A program made the translations under genes and the position numbers. A DNA stretch of 64,000 nt from Serpula lacrymans var. lacrymans S7.9 (Eukaryota > Basidiomycota > Agaricomycetes > Boletales > Serpulaceae): assembly GCF_000218685.1 (NCBI RefSeq), contig NW_006763308.1, forward strand, positions 186,001 through 250,000. The letters are read 5' to 3'. The notes under the pieces were generated by a model. The model saw nothing but the letters and a program-made list of their open reading frames with translations. It was not told the origin of the DNA and did no database searches. Positions 54,757 through 64,000 of the stretch are shown in pieces. How positions within the stretch are numbered: the stretch's first letter is position 1; every line of letters starts with the position of its first letter.

Positions 54757-57700
54757 TTAGGTATGCTTCGCTGGCAATTCGGACCACATCTTCTTTGTGC
54801 GCAAGAACCAATCAGAATTGACTGTGTCAATGAGAAAGAAGTCGCCAGAAACTTCGTAGTCTGGGGCCATAGCTGCACCACGAACTATTGAACAAAGAGG
54901 GACGAACTCAGCATCTGAGCGTGACTTTGCCCGAATTTGCCAGAGCCCAAGGTCCTTGTCTTTGTGTCGCCGCCGACCTACTGGAGCATCATATGGTTGA
55001 ACCAGCGCAAACGGATAATCAACCTGATCAATGGTACAAATAAATAGCATGATGAGGCGAGCGAAAATCCTTGAGTCCACTGTTTGCAGTAGGACACAAT
55101 CATATCGTGGATGATTGTAAAACCAAGGGTTACATCGAAGGTAATTGGTATATTGTCACCAATCGACTATAGATTCATAGTCAACTTTCATGAAACAATA
55201 TTCTGTAATCTTGTCTTCAGCCCCCAATTTGATGTGTTTCCCACCAGGGAATGCTATATTATTTGCGCTGAAAAATATGTTAAGGTAATTTGAGAGCCTT
55301 ATACGAAAGCTTGTGAATGCTGTATCATCCTTGCGTGCTTCTTCCAGGCCTTGAAATGATGTTGCAGGACACTTTGAGCCTAGGGACACATGACTCGTTT
55401 CGGTGATCTTCAAGTCAACTTCATCCCCTTCAAGATCACCCATTAACTGGCTATCAAAAGCTGCTATATCCTGGCGGATAAAGCATGACACCAGACACCA
55501 ATGGTCAGCCTGAAGGATCTAAGTGATGATATCAGATACTGGTTGTCCTTATAAATTAGACAGACCAACCTGTTCAGCAACGTGTTTGAAGTTTGTTCGG
55601 AATCGATAAGAATCCTTGAGTGGGCCATGTAACTGCTCGTTTGGTTTTGTATTGTAGTTCCGGGTTACGCCTTTTGCTTCGATGTCTTCAAATGCATGTT
55701 TATTCATGTGCATCTTCGGAAAGTTCCAACTTTTGTCTCTAAGTCCATCTGCCGCCTTTAAATATTCCTGCACAAGTCTTTAATAATTAATGAAAAATAA
55801 TGATGGCAACCTACATCCATAGCTTGTGAAAATAGCTTCAAAGCTTGTCTACCAGCTGCAATAGTCTCTGTCGTGTGAACTGTTAGTCCTGTATACATAT
55901 CAACATCAAGGAAGAGGCGAATGCTCTTCAAAAGAAGATGTGCTGGCTTGTGTAATCGAACATCAAATATATTGTGCGAAGCAAAGATAACCATCTACAA
56001 TAGGTATTTAAAAAACGACGAAGGACGAACCATACTGATTATACCTTGGATATATCTTCATGCTTTGTTGCATCCGAAAATTCTATGCTAGCCACTCTGT
56101 CAAAATGGTTCAGATTTCGCCAACGAGGCATACCATTGAACCTAGTGTGATTTAATATATGTTATAAGTGTTAATAAGATAAGAGTGCGTACTGATCATC
56201 AAGCTGATGGGATGCTGCTCGGCCCTCTGCTTCTATCCAGAATAGAAACTCCTTCCAGAGATGATGGCCCCATAGGCCACTATTATGTGCATGTAGCCGG
56301 TCCCAAGATAATGCTTGATGCACATCAGAGTAACGGAACCTCCAAAAGACATTCTTATCCCATATGAGCATAATATAGCAGTATTAAAGATATCTCACCT
56401 TAACAGGACGAAGTCCACAGTTTTTGAGGACAATTTCCTTGTCTGCCGCTGTTTGCTGCTGCTCCGCTTCTAGTAATATAGATTCTGAATGAGCACTGGT
56501 CCGACAAGTAAATGTCTGTGTTGTATCTGAAAGTTTGTCCCTCGGTACAAGGCATATTGGGCACGGAAAATTACAATTTGTCCCACGTAATGAAGACATT
56601 GCACATCTATGAAGGATAAATAACTAGTTGATGGATACAAAGAATTTACTTACTGTTCCTCGTAGTCAGCAGAAAGTATCAAAATAATAGGGAAAAGATA
56701 AAGAACATCACCCTCAGTGCGCTGATAATAATAGCCAGTCTTGGCGTGAAGTTCTAAAGATTCAACAACTTTCAAAAATGATTCATGCCATACGACATTC
56801 TTGAAGTTAGCAAAACTCTTTTTACCCTTATGTTCCTCATCTTCCGGCACCTGTAATGAATAACCATTATGCTCTGTATAATAGTGTGGATTGAATAATA
56901 TATACCACCGGAAGCCACCCTACAACTCTTCCACCTCCGACACCTGTACCATTTCGGATATCAGTGGGCAAGTTTGCACATCGTGCAATTACGGGATAGC
57001 CCTTTACAGTCCCGAAAGAAGACAGAATTGTTTTATCAGCATATAAAATAAAACATAGAGGCTTTCCACCATCTGGAAGCCTTGACTACAACATGTACAT
57101 TAATTGTATACAATAGCAAATAAGTTCAACATCACGTACTTGAATATCCCAGAAATCCCCAGCTGTCCATGGTTCGTCAATGAATTGTACAAAATTGTCA
57201 CCGTTAAATTTGGAAAGCCGTTCGGCATCAAATACAAAGTGCTCTGAGAGGTGCGGGTTCCCTAATAAGTCCAATGCCCAATCCCACAGCGAACGAAAAT
57301 GAACATCAAAGGAATGGTCTTTGCCTTGATATGGTACATTGATTACAGTCTTTTCAAACTGGACTTATTTGTTGTCAGTTCTCATACGCAATAAATGTGT
57401 ACAATATCACAAACCGGAGTTAGGGCATGAGAAGCAATCTTCCATGTCTCATAAAGGTCAGATTGATCTTTCAGAGTGAACGAGCCAGGGTCTTGTATAC
57501 TCTGGTGAATGACCTTGACTAATCTATTTATCTGGTCTTTATTTAACGCTGCTTCAAGAGCGACCTCCGCAAATTCAAAGTCGACCCGGGATTTGAATGG
57601 CTGCCACGGACATGAGTTTTTGATGCGTGCTTTGCCAGAAAATCCACGTTTGAAATCAGAGAAATGGTCCACTTTTGCAGTGCGGCCACTTGTAGGGTGG

Positions 57701-58202
57701 TACTCAGTTTTGATATCATCTATTTGAAGACTTTCCCCCATGAAGTTCAGCCCGACAGGGGGTGCATCATGAAAACGAGATGATCCTGTAAAGATAAAAT
57801 AGTAACGACCGACAAGCACCAGACTGATATATACCTACCATAGTTATCTTCTACGTCAAAATTGGTGTCGGTGTTTTCCCATACATGTTTTGACAAAGAT
57901 CCCACTGCAAATTGTTTCTCTAGTTTTTTCGCTAAGCAGAAACGTTAATGAGTACTCAGTTTCCATGTCAGACTGATCTGCCTACCTTCTTTTTTTTCTT
58001 TCCGAAGCTGCTTGTCTAATTGAAGGTCTTGCGCCAAATCTGCCATCCGCTTTATACATGTTGCTTTGTGTCTGGGGAGGCCCATAGGCTTGAAACGTCC
58101 CCCGCAGGAAGGGCAAGCTTTGAGGCCATCATCGTGATTGTCGAGAGCAATAGATTCTGTGTGGAGATACACACTGGGAACCTTTTGCTTGTCCTTCGGC
58201 AT
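54757..58202 (-). pseudogene. Plavaka-type DNA transposase, nearly complete
   Basis: About twelve exons with short introns. ATG at 58,202. A C2HC zinc finger (CPSCGGRFKPMGLPRHKATC, residues about 29-48) is followed by a lysine-rich coiled region. Then: GSSRFHDAPPVGLNFMGES; a DFEFAEVALEAALNKDQI helix; FEKTVINVPYQGKDHSFDVHFR and SLWDWALDLLGNP; LCFILYADKTILSSFGTVKG with the catalytic-type aspartate region (LYAD); NVVWHESFLKVVESLEL; LSADYEEQ then CNFPCPICLVPRDKL (a second Cys motif); FRYSDVHQALSWDRLHAHN; HKPAHLLLKSIRLFLDVD; KSWNFPKMHMNKHAFEDIEA and TRNYNTKPNEQLHGPLKDSY (near 55,640). The C-terminus runs from YNHPRYDCVLLQTVD to SELPAKHT. One stop, TGA at 55,156-55,158, replaces an expected arginine (VDW-stop-QYTNYLRC). 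Element ends were not found. Confidence 0.78.
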
Positions 58203-58605
58203 GTTTATCAAGGAGTTGTTGATACAGAGTTCTTGAGGATAGAGCTTGAAGCCAGTACAGATATACAGTTATGGGCGAAGCTGACTATGTACAGACAGAT
58301 TGAAGGACGTCGTCGTTGGTGAGAGCGAATCGGTGCGGACGCAATACGGTTGCCATCTGGTTGCAACCGAACCGGCCGACTGTTAGTAAGCTACACTGCT
58401 TGCACGCTGCTTATCACACCAACCCAATCACGTGCTCTTGCAACCAGTATAGGAAATCTCCGACATTGCTCGTGCCTATGTCCACTCCAGTATCTGCTTA
58501 AGTGCCTTCCATTCACGCCTACATGTGCTCCTTCACGCGTTTCCATACTCTACCTGCTCTTCTGGAGTACTGACCTATCCCTCGCCAGAACTTGCCTCCT
58601 GATCT
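58203..58605. other. intergenic sequence between divergent transposon genes
   Basis: Lies between the start of the Plavaka gene (minus) and the DIRS-like gag (plus). It contains open frames without recognisable domains; some may be the unrecognised 5' part of the DIRS-like element. Confidence 0.4.
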
Positions 58606-59225
58606 GTGGCCAATTCCTCTGCGCCTCCCCAGGTTTATTTATTGCCTGACCCTGCTTGCCTTAAACAGTTTTCCTGGTCAGACAGTGCCCACCCTGACAC
58701 ATTCATAAAGATCATGCGTGCAGGGTGGACTGGGTACTTCCCTATCCAATTACTCACCAATGAGCGCTCTTGCGCTGCCCTTTTGGTCAATCCCTCTTAT
58801 AGCGGGATCGTCTCTTTTGCAGATGGCTGCATTAAGCTAAAAGAAGCTAAGCTTGATTCCTTTGTCAAACGGGGTATCACTTACAGTGACCTCCATAAAG
58901 CTGCCACCCACTTCATCGAGCTTATTGATCAATACTTGAACTCTCCACATTGACACAAAATTGCAAACCTGTGGTACGGTCACTACTAAATACTCTTCAA
59001 CCATAGTAACCTCCAGGTGCATTTCCCCCTTTATGTCCTATATGACATCTACATTTGTTCCGCTTATGTCTGCCTTTCGGCTACTTTCTTGCCCACCATC
59101 TTCCACCAGGCTGTTTGGGATGAGATTCTTGAGCAGCAACGCATTTCTCAATTTTTGGCCATGCAGTCCTATGTTAAAAACTTACTGTCATTGTCCTTTT
59201 GGACAAGCAGAGCTTTGTACCTAGA
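58606..59225 (+). pseudogene. DIRS-like element, gag-type ORF
   Basis: Product APPQVYLLPDPACLKQFSW, then AGWTGYFPIQLLTNERSCA, DGCIKLKEAKLDSFVKRGITY and a helix ATHFIELIDQYL up to a stop near 58,950; it continues in another frame as HFPLYVLYDIYICSAYV, TIFHQAVWDEIL and MQSYVKNLLSLSF. I recognise this as the ORF upstream of RT in DIRS-type elements of Agaricomycetes. It ends where an LTR B fragment is inserted (59,226). Confidence 0.6.
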
Positions 59226-59394
59226 CTTTGTGTCTAAAAGAAGAATAAAGGCAGTGTTGCACGAGAAAGTGGAGTTAGAACAAAAAGGAAAGTGCCGCAT
59301 GGCTCGGAGTGTGAATTATAGTAAAAAGGTTAAAGCGGAGAATGAAAATTAAAGGAAAGGTCCAAAAATTGTGTTACTGTAACACCGCCCCTTG
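59226..59394 (-). mobile_element. LTR type B fragment
   Basis: About 170 bp of a reverse LTR, ending ..GTTACTGTAACA at 59,394, matching 14,430-14,588. It splits the DIRS-like element. Confidence 0.75.
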
Positions 59395-59399
59395 CAAGT

Positions 59400-59815
59400 A
59401 TGCTCACCAGTGCACTCACTGCGGGTCCAGTGAACACAATGGGCAATCCCATCCTGCGTAACTACTTTTTCCCTATTGTCACCCCTCTGCTCTGGCAGCA
59501 GTGGGACCATATGCTATGTGATGCAGATGCCCTTCATTTATTCCCTGATGTTCTAACGGGTATCCAAGACAGTTTTTGTCTTGGATTTTCCTCCACTATT
59601 ACTTCCACATTTTCGCCAATGAATCATAACTCTTCTATCCAGAATTCCACTTTTGTTCAGCAACATATTGCAAAGGAGCTCAAATGCGGGCATTATTCTC
59701 CCCCTCTCAATTTTGATCTTTTCTCTCATGTTTTTGGCCATTTTTGCTCCTCTCTTCTCAGAGTTACTTTCAACCCCACCTTTGGTAAAGACCAACTCAT
59801 TCAAGACCACTCTTC
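59400..59815 (+). pseudogene. DIRS-like reverse transcriptase, N-terminal part
   Basis: A frame with NTMGNPILRNYFFPIVTPLLW, QDSFCLGFSSTITSTFSPMNH, HIAKELKCGHYSPPLNF and GKDQLIQDHS. It rejoins the RT part at 61,428 (FPRSSSSFFSINSKIDSS) when the insert 59,816-61,427 is removed, giving an uninterrupted reading frame across the join. Confidence 0.7.
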
Positions 59816-61427
59816 ATCAGGAAAAACCTAGCTTCTTTTTATAGCTATGATAGCCACCATAGTGCTATATAGGGAAAATAGTAGCTATAGTACGCCTAGA
59901 CAAGTCCCTATTATATAGCACTATATAGCAGCACTATTTTGAGACATTTGCTATACAAGTTATGATAGCACCTCTGTAATACATGTACTATACCTCTACT
60001 ATAATTGCTACCATAGAACATAAAAGCTATCACTACCATAAAATATTATTCTATATTATTCTAGGGCATTTATATTATTTTTATTTGTATTATAATTAGA
60101 GGTCATATTCAGTAAAATCAACATATATTTCTAATACGTTACATGACACATGTAATGATAAACTATCCTAACAAAGTTGAAACCATACCTTTAAATCAGA
60201 TACTGTAAGTTATTCATACTGTGTACAATGCACTCAGTAATGTTATATAAATGCTACCATGAAATCACTCACCACAATTTCATGAATGGCTTGTGAGCTT
60301 TGCTTGATAACTCATCAAGTCTATGCAAGATAATAACCAATAAGTGACTACCACCAAGTATTAGATGGGTGAACTTACCTCTGCCTATTCACCAATGACT
60401 CAGAAAAAAATAAAAGTGGTTAGTTATACATATACCAATAAATCACTGTAATGACCAAAGACATCAGTGGGGATAGCTAGGACTGATGAGTCCCATATAT
60501 GGGAATTCTGGACACAAACTATACCTGAAGGTAGACTTGTGATGTGGTGGTTGAATATGGTGGGGGCATTTATAGCACTTATGCCAATGCAGATGGTGGC
60601 TGAGAATAAACAGAGCTTGTATTAGTGTCACATAAGATAATTGTAAAAAAGAAAACATACATTAAGCTAAGATACTCATTGAGTGTTGTATTAGCTTAAC
60701 TTTGTTGCAAAAGATAGAGAAAATCCAAGTGAAGCGTCCAAATATACTGAGCTGTGATGTGACCGGTGACATAACACTAGTGCCACGTATACATCAAGAG
60801 CTGACTCTGAAAAAAAATGGCACAAAATCTAATCTAATCATAGGAAGTGTGTGAAAATGGACAATGTCACTGTCCATTTTCACACACTCCATTATAGTGT
60901 TCAAAGTCAACTGCTGAAAAATTTGCTTTGGTGCCACATATTCAAACTCCGCTTAAATCCATCCTTGTGTGTCAAGCAAAACACTTCAAATTTGATGTGA
61001 TGTTAGTGGTGTTCTTTACTATCTGTACAATTGAATATTTGTATAAACCATGAGACTAGTTTATATGCATAACAAGCTATTATAGCTCCTATAGCTGCCA
61101 TAGCACTTATACCATCTATCATAGCAATGCCTGGTTGCTGAAATATACAGACAATATTTGGGACATATGCGATAGACTTTTATTACATAAATAAGCAGGC
61201 TAATATATATGCCAAACTATTTAGTAAGTAATAATGGTGTTTTCATCACAATGAGAACAAAGTTCCCATAGATAGAACAAGCCATTATGGCTACTATAGC
61301 TACTATAGCTACCATAGCAGTTATGGTATCTATTATAGAAAACTTTTGACTATTATAGTAATACTATAGCTGTTATAGAAGCCATAGAAACATGCTTAGC
61401 TATATAGCAAAATGGTTTTTCCTGATG
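59816..61427. mobile_element. 1.6-kb inverted-repeat element (MITE-like), ATAGC-rich
   Basis: Ends CATCAGGAAAAACC (59,816-59,829) and GGTTTTTCCTGATG (61,414-61,427), an exact 14-bp inverted repeat. The host frame implies a target of four T; two T remain on the left and four on the right, so the target duplication would be TT. The interior is rich in CTATAG / ATAGCTATAG / TAGCACTATA palindromes at both ends (59,830-60,040 and 61,070-61,400), with no convincing gene. A related right end is at 32,863-32,875. Confidence 0.75.
60847..60887. repeat. perfect 17-bp hairpin inside the 1.6-kb element
   Basis: GTGTGTGAAAATGGACA and its exact reverse complement are separated by ATGTCAC. The pairing extends outward by GGAA / TCC with one bulge. 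It lies near the middle of the element. No U run follows, so it is not a typical terminator. Confidence 0.85.
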
Positions 61428-62179
61428 TTTTCCTCGCTCCAGCTCTTCTTTCTTTTCTATTAACTCCAAAATAGATTCTAGCCTCTTCCAATTTGACTGG
61501 GGGACTTTTTCCCAATGTTTTCCCCTTGTCACTGCTGCTCCTCTGGGTACACAAGCTGCAGTTTTTGATATTGACACTGCACATAGACATATGCCCATTT
61601 CTCCGGAAGATCACCTACATGCTACAATTGTTTGGGACAACAAAGTATACATTGACCATACTGCCTGTTTTTGCTGTGCAAGCTCTTCTGGTATTTTTGG
61701 GAGGACTGCTGATGCAATCATTGCAATTTTTCATCACCATCAAATCTGCAACATTGTCAAGTGGGCAGATGATTTTGTTTTTTCCCGCTATGCCACTGCC
61801 TCTGATTTTCTTTACAACGCTTCTCTTATCTGGTCAATTGCTGATCAGCTCAGATGGCCATAGTTACCTGAAAAATCCATAGACTTCAACTCCTCTTTTC
61901 CTTATATTGGTTTCTCTTGGAACCTTGTTACTCATTCTATTTCAATTCCAGACAACAAAAATTTGAAAAATCTTCTCTGGCTCACTGCCTGGACTCCCAG
62001 TCAACCGGTTTCAAAGTCTGATTGCCAAGTCCTTATTGGGACTTTGAACCACTGCGCTATGGTCCTCATAGCTGGCCGCACACATCTTCCCGCACTTTTT
62101 GCTTTGCTGCACAATTTCCACCCTCCGCACATTGTCTTTCTTGCTGTCACATCCCTTCTGATGTTCTTGTTGAGATTTC
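61428..62179 (+). pseudogene. DIRS-like reverse transcriptase, core
   Basis: The frame reads FDWGTFSQCFPLVTAAPLG, AAVFDIDTAHRHMPISPEDH (first catalytic D), TACFCCASSSGIFGRTADAI, the active-site box KWADDFVFSRYA (61,760-61,795), and a thumb region SKSDCQVLIGTLNHCAMVL with LPALFALLHNFHPPH. A stop near 61,862 (LRWP-stop) breaks it. The order RT, RNase H, tyrosine recombinase, with no DDE integrase, defines the DIRS order. Confidence 0.75.
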
Positions 62180-62700
62180 TTGGTGGTATTTCTGCCACCT
62201 GCCCCTTCTACTTCCATTATCTTTGTTGACACTTCTACTTTCTGGGGTATAGGTTTTGTTTTCCAAAACTGCTTTCTTGCTTGGCAACTCCTGCCTTGCT
62301 GGAAATCTGATGGTTGTAATATTGGTTGGGCTGAAATTTTTGCTATTGAACTTGCTCTCCTGGCCATTATTCATGCAGGCCATTCAGGCTGCCATTTTAT
62401 CTTACGTTCAGACAATTCAAGTGTCTTTGGAGTCTTCTCATCTGGCTCCTCCCGTAACTCTCAGAAAAATTCTGTCCTTTGTTGCATCATTATCCTTTTC
62501 CAAGATCACCATTTATGGTTCTCTACTGTTTGGGTTCCTTCTGCCAACAATCACAATCTCGCTGATCCTCCCTCCAGAGGAATTTGCCCCCCATTCCTTT
62601 CTCCTTTTCCCCATCCCCCCCTGATTCCTCATCATTTATTACTGTTTGTAGCCCCTCCCTCTGTATTGCACTTGTAGCAAGTTCCTAAAATGATCAATTT
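62180..62700 (+). pseudogene. DIRS-like RNase H
   Basis: A 165-codon frame with all catalytic acids in place: IIFVDTSTFWGIGFVF (D), NIGWAEIFAIELALLAII (E), FILRSDNSSVFGVFSSG (D) and a C-terminal TVWVPSANNHNLADPPSRG. It follows the RT with an apparent frame change at about 62,180. Confidence 0.75.
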
Positions 62701-62929
62701 TTTTGCCCCTAAATAGAAAATTGAGTTGTTCTCACATGACAGCTATCTGTGTTACACTTATTGGCTTCCCCCACAATATTTATCCTCATGAACCCCCTCT
62801 CCCCCGCCGGAATCAAGTCCATTGTCTCAGAAACAGTTTTACGCATACATCCTCCCCACTCCACCATTTCATCCCTTCATGCCCACACCAACTCCATCTT
62901 AATCAACACCTGAGCACCTTCCACTATCA

Positions 62930-63166
62930 CAAAATATGACAGTGCTATCTGCAAATTTCTCCATTTTTGTGATACTTACTACATTCCCCCCAGCAACCAC
63001 CTACCCGTCTCTGAAGACCTCCTCTGCTCATTTTCTGCTTTCCATGCTGGTTAGCTTTCTTTCTTGGCTATTTATAACACCTTATCAGGTGTTTGTGCTT
63101 GGCACATTGCAAACAATCGCCCTTACAACTCTGGCCTTTGTCTTGAATATGTCCTTAAAGGCTGTG
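62930..63166 (+). pseudogene. DIRS-like tyrosine recombinase, N-terminal domain
   Basis: The product reads SAICKFLHFCDTYYIPPSNHLPVSE, CSFSAFHAG-stop-LSFLAIYN and CAWHIANNRPYNSGLCLEYVLKGC. This is the core-binding (SAM-like) domain that precedes the catalytic domain of DIRS-type recombinases. It is split from the catalytic part by the solo LTR at 63,167. Confidence 0.65.
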
Positions 63167-63579
63167 TGTTACAATAACACAATTTTCGGACCTTTCCTTC
63201 ATTTTCATTCTCCGCTTTAACCTTGTATGCTTTAGCTTTCACACATGGTGCCACGCGGCACTTCCCCTTTTGTTCAAACTCCTCTTTCTCATGCAGTGTT
63301 GCCTTCTTATTTTAGATACAACTCTCTCACACAGTGGAGCTGGTCATGTGGGCTAGGCCCCATGACATCATCAGCCACTGACTTTATCAACTGTACAGTA
63401 CATAAGTACAAACACTCTGTATTAGTATATATACCCCAATAGATCCAGGAGACTCCTTAGCAAGTCCTCCTGTTGTATACCAACAAACTCTCTGCAGCTT
63501 AAGGGGTAACCACTCCCTCAACATCTTCTTTATAGTGTGTTCTTGTGTGCGCCAGAGTAACTAACTCTTGGTTGTTACA
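63167..63579 (+). mobile_element. solo LTR type B
   Basis: 413 bp, TGTTACAATAAC..GGTTGTTACA, with perfect 5-bp duplications CTGTG (63,162-63,166 and 63,580-63,584). It lies inside the recombinase gene. Confidence 0.93.
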
Positions 63580-63584
63580 CTGTG

Positions 63585-64000
63585 AGCGCATCTCTCCTCC
63601 ACATCTAAAGCAGCCCCTGCGCCCGCCTGTCACTCACGCTATGCTCCTCACCTTGTATGACAAGCTCGACTCCACCAACTCTTTCAATACAGCCTGCCTT
63701 GCAGCAGCATTCATCACCTTCTGGGGTTAGGCTTGACATGCGACATCTTCTGTCATCAGTTCATGCATCCTTTTCCTTCCCTGGATGAAGACTAAGCGTA
63801 ACACTGGCAAAAATATCTTTATTAGCAGGCAAGGTGACAATTCTGACGCTTGTACTGCCCTTGTAATACACCTCCTCATTAATGATCCCCCTCCACCTCC
63901 TTTTCTCCTATAAGTCCCCATAAGGCCTTCTTCCACTCACAAAACAAAAATTCTGCAGTGTGTAAACTCTGTTCTCACTGTATCTGGGTCTCCCACTTTG
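63585..64000 (+). pseudogene. DIRS-like tyrosine recombinase, catalytic domain (runs off the window)
   Basis: The frame continues with LRPPVTHAMLLTLYDKLDSTNSFNTACLAAAFITFWG, then in a new frame LPWMKTKRNTGKNIFISRQG and HLLINDPPPPPF. This corresponds to the start of the catalytic domain up to the beta-sheet (LPWTKT-type) region; the R-H-x-x-R and Y residues would lie beyond 64,000. A stop follows FWG. Confidence 0.6.

Noticed and set aside
59400..63166. Calling the plus-strand RT element a gypsy or LINE element.
   Set aside because: The RT motifs (FDIDTAHRHM, WADD), the RNase H style and a downstream tyrosine-recombinase domain fit DIRS-type elements; no DDE integrase or endonuclease is present.
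1..64000. Ribosomal RNA genes, bacterial operons, riboswitches or phage genes.
   Set aside because: No rRNA-like stretches, Shine-Dalgarno spacing or prokaryotic gene organisation; spliced genes and LTR elements are eukaryotic.

Overview
The window looks like a transposon graveyard from a filamentous basidiomycete, most likely an Agaricomycete. The evidence is short spliceosomal introns with GT..AG ends and TACTAAT-like branch sites, gene families I associate with Agaricomycetes (Plavaka-type transposase, proteins resembling DUF6532 and DUF6589, a cyclin B of agaric type), and stacked Ty3/gypsy, DIRS-like, Ty1/copia and Helitron relics. The main gypsy element (about 6.2 kb without its insertions, LTRs of about 400 bp, C-terminal chromodomain) has the size and layout I remember for marY1 of Tricholoma matsutake. 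That is a lead only; the species cannot be fixed from this sequence. All family names come from remembered motifs, not searches.

Layout. 1-6 kb: a spliced gene of an uncharacterised family split by a solo LTR, a tRNA-like Pol III unit, a Plavaka transposase relic (minus) and a gypsy gag relic. 6-12.5 kb: gag and pol relics of a second gypsy lineage, then a minus-strand gypsy integrase-chromodomain with an internal inversion. 12.5-29.4 kb: four tiers of nesting. A DIRS-like RT-RNase H-recombinase gene (minus) is split at 16,500-25,760 by an LTR element with target duplication GCAAT, which itself holds degenerate tandem repeats, an integrase plus a 1.8-kb LTR, two gypsy gag/leader/LTR blocks and further solo LTRs. 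29.4-32.4 kb: copia, DUF6589-like and DUF6532-like relics. 33-46.2 kb: a Helitron-type helicase gene (minus) split by a full-length gypsy element (34,237-44,961, target duplication GATTA). That gypsy element is itself split by a 4.1-kb DNA transposon with 8-bp target duplication and about 240-bp terminal inverted repeats, containing a 42-bp minisatellite, and by a 412-bp solo LTR. 46.8-49.7 kb: a proline-rich ORF, a solo 1.8-kb LTR and a second tRNA-like unit. 49.9-58.2 kb: the most gene-like stretch, with a multi-exon uncharacterised gene, a cyclin B pseudogene interrupted by a 1-kb insert carrying part of another gene, and a nearly complete Plavaka transposase. 58.5 kb to the end: a plus-strand DIRS-like element split by a 1.6-kb inverted-repeat element and a solo LTR, running off the window.

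Two themes join the window. First, insertions can be ordered in time, because target duplications and reading frames close up when the inserts are removed on paper. Second, many broken genes carry the same kind of lesion, CGA to TGA or another C-to-T (G-to-A) change, including lost catalytic aspartates. This suggests cytosine deamination or a RIP-like process. I see no intact gene that I would confidently call functional host sequence, except possibly the uncharacterised gene at 49.9-51.6 kb.
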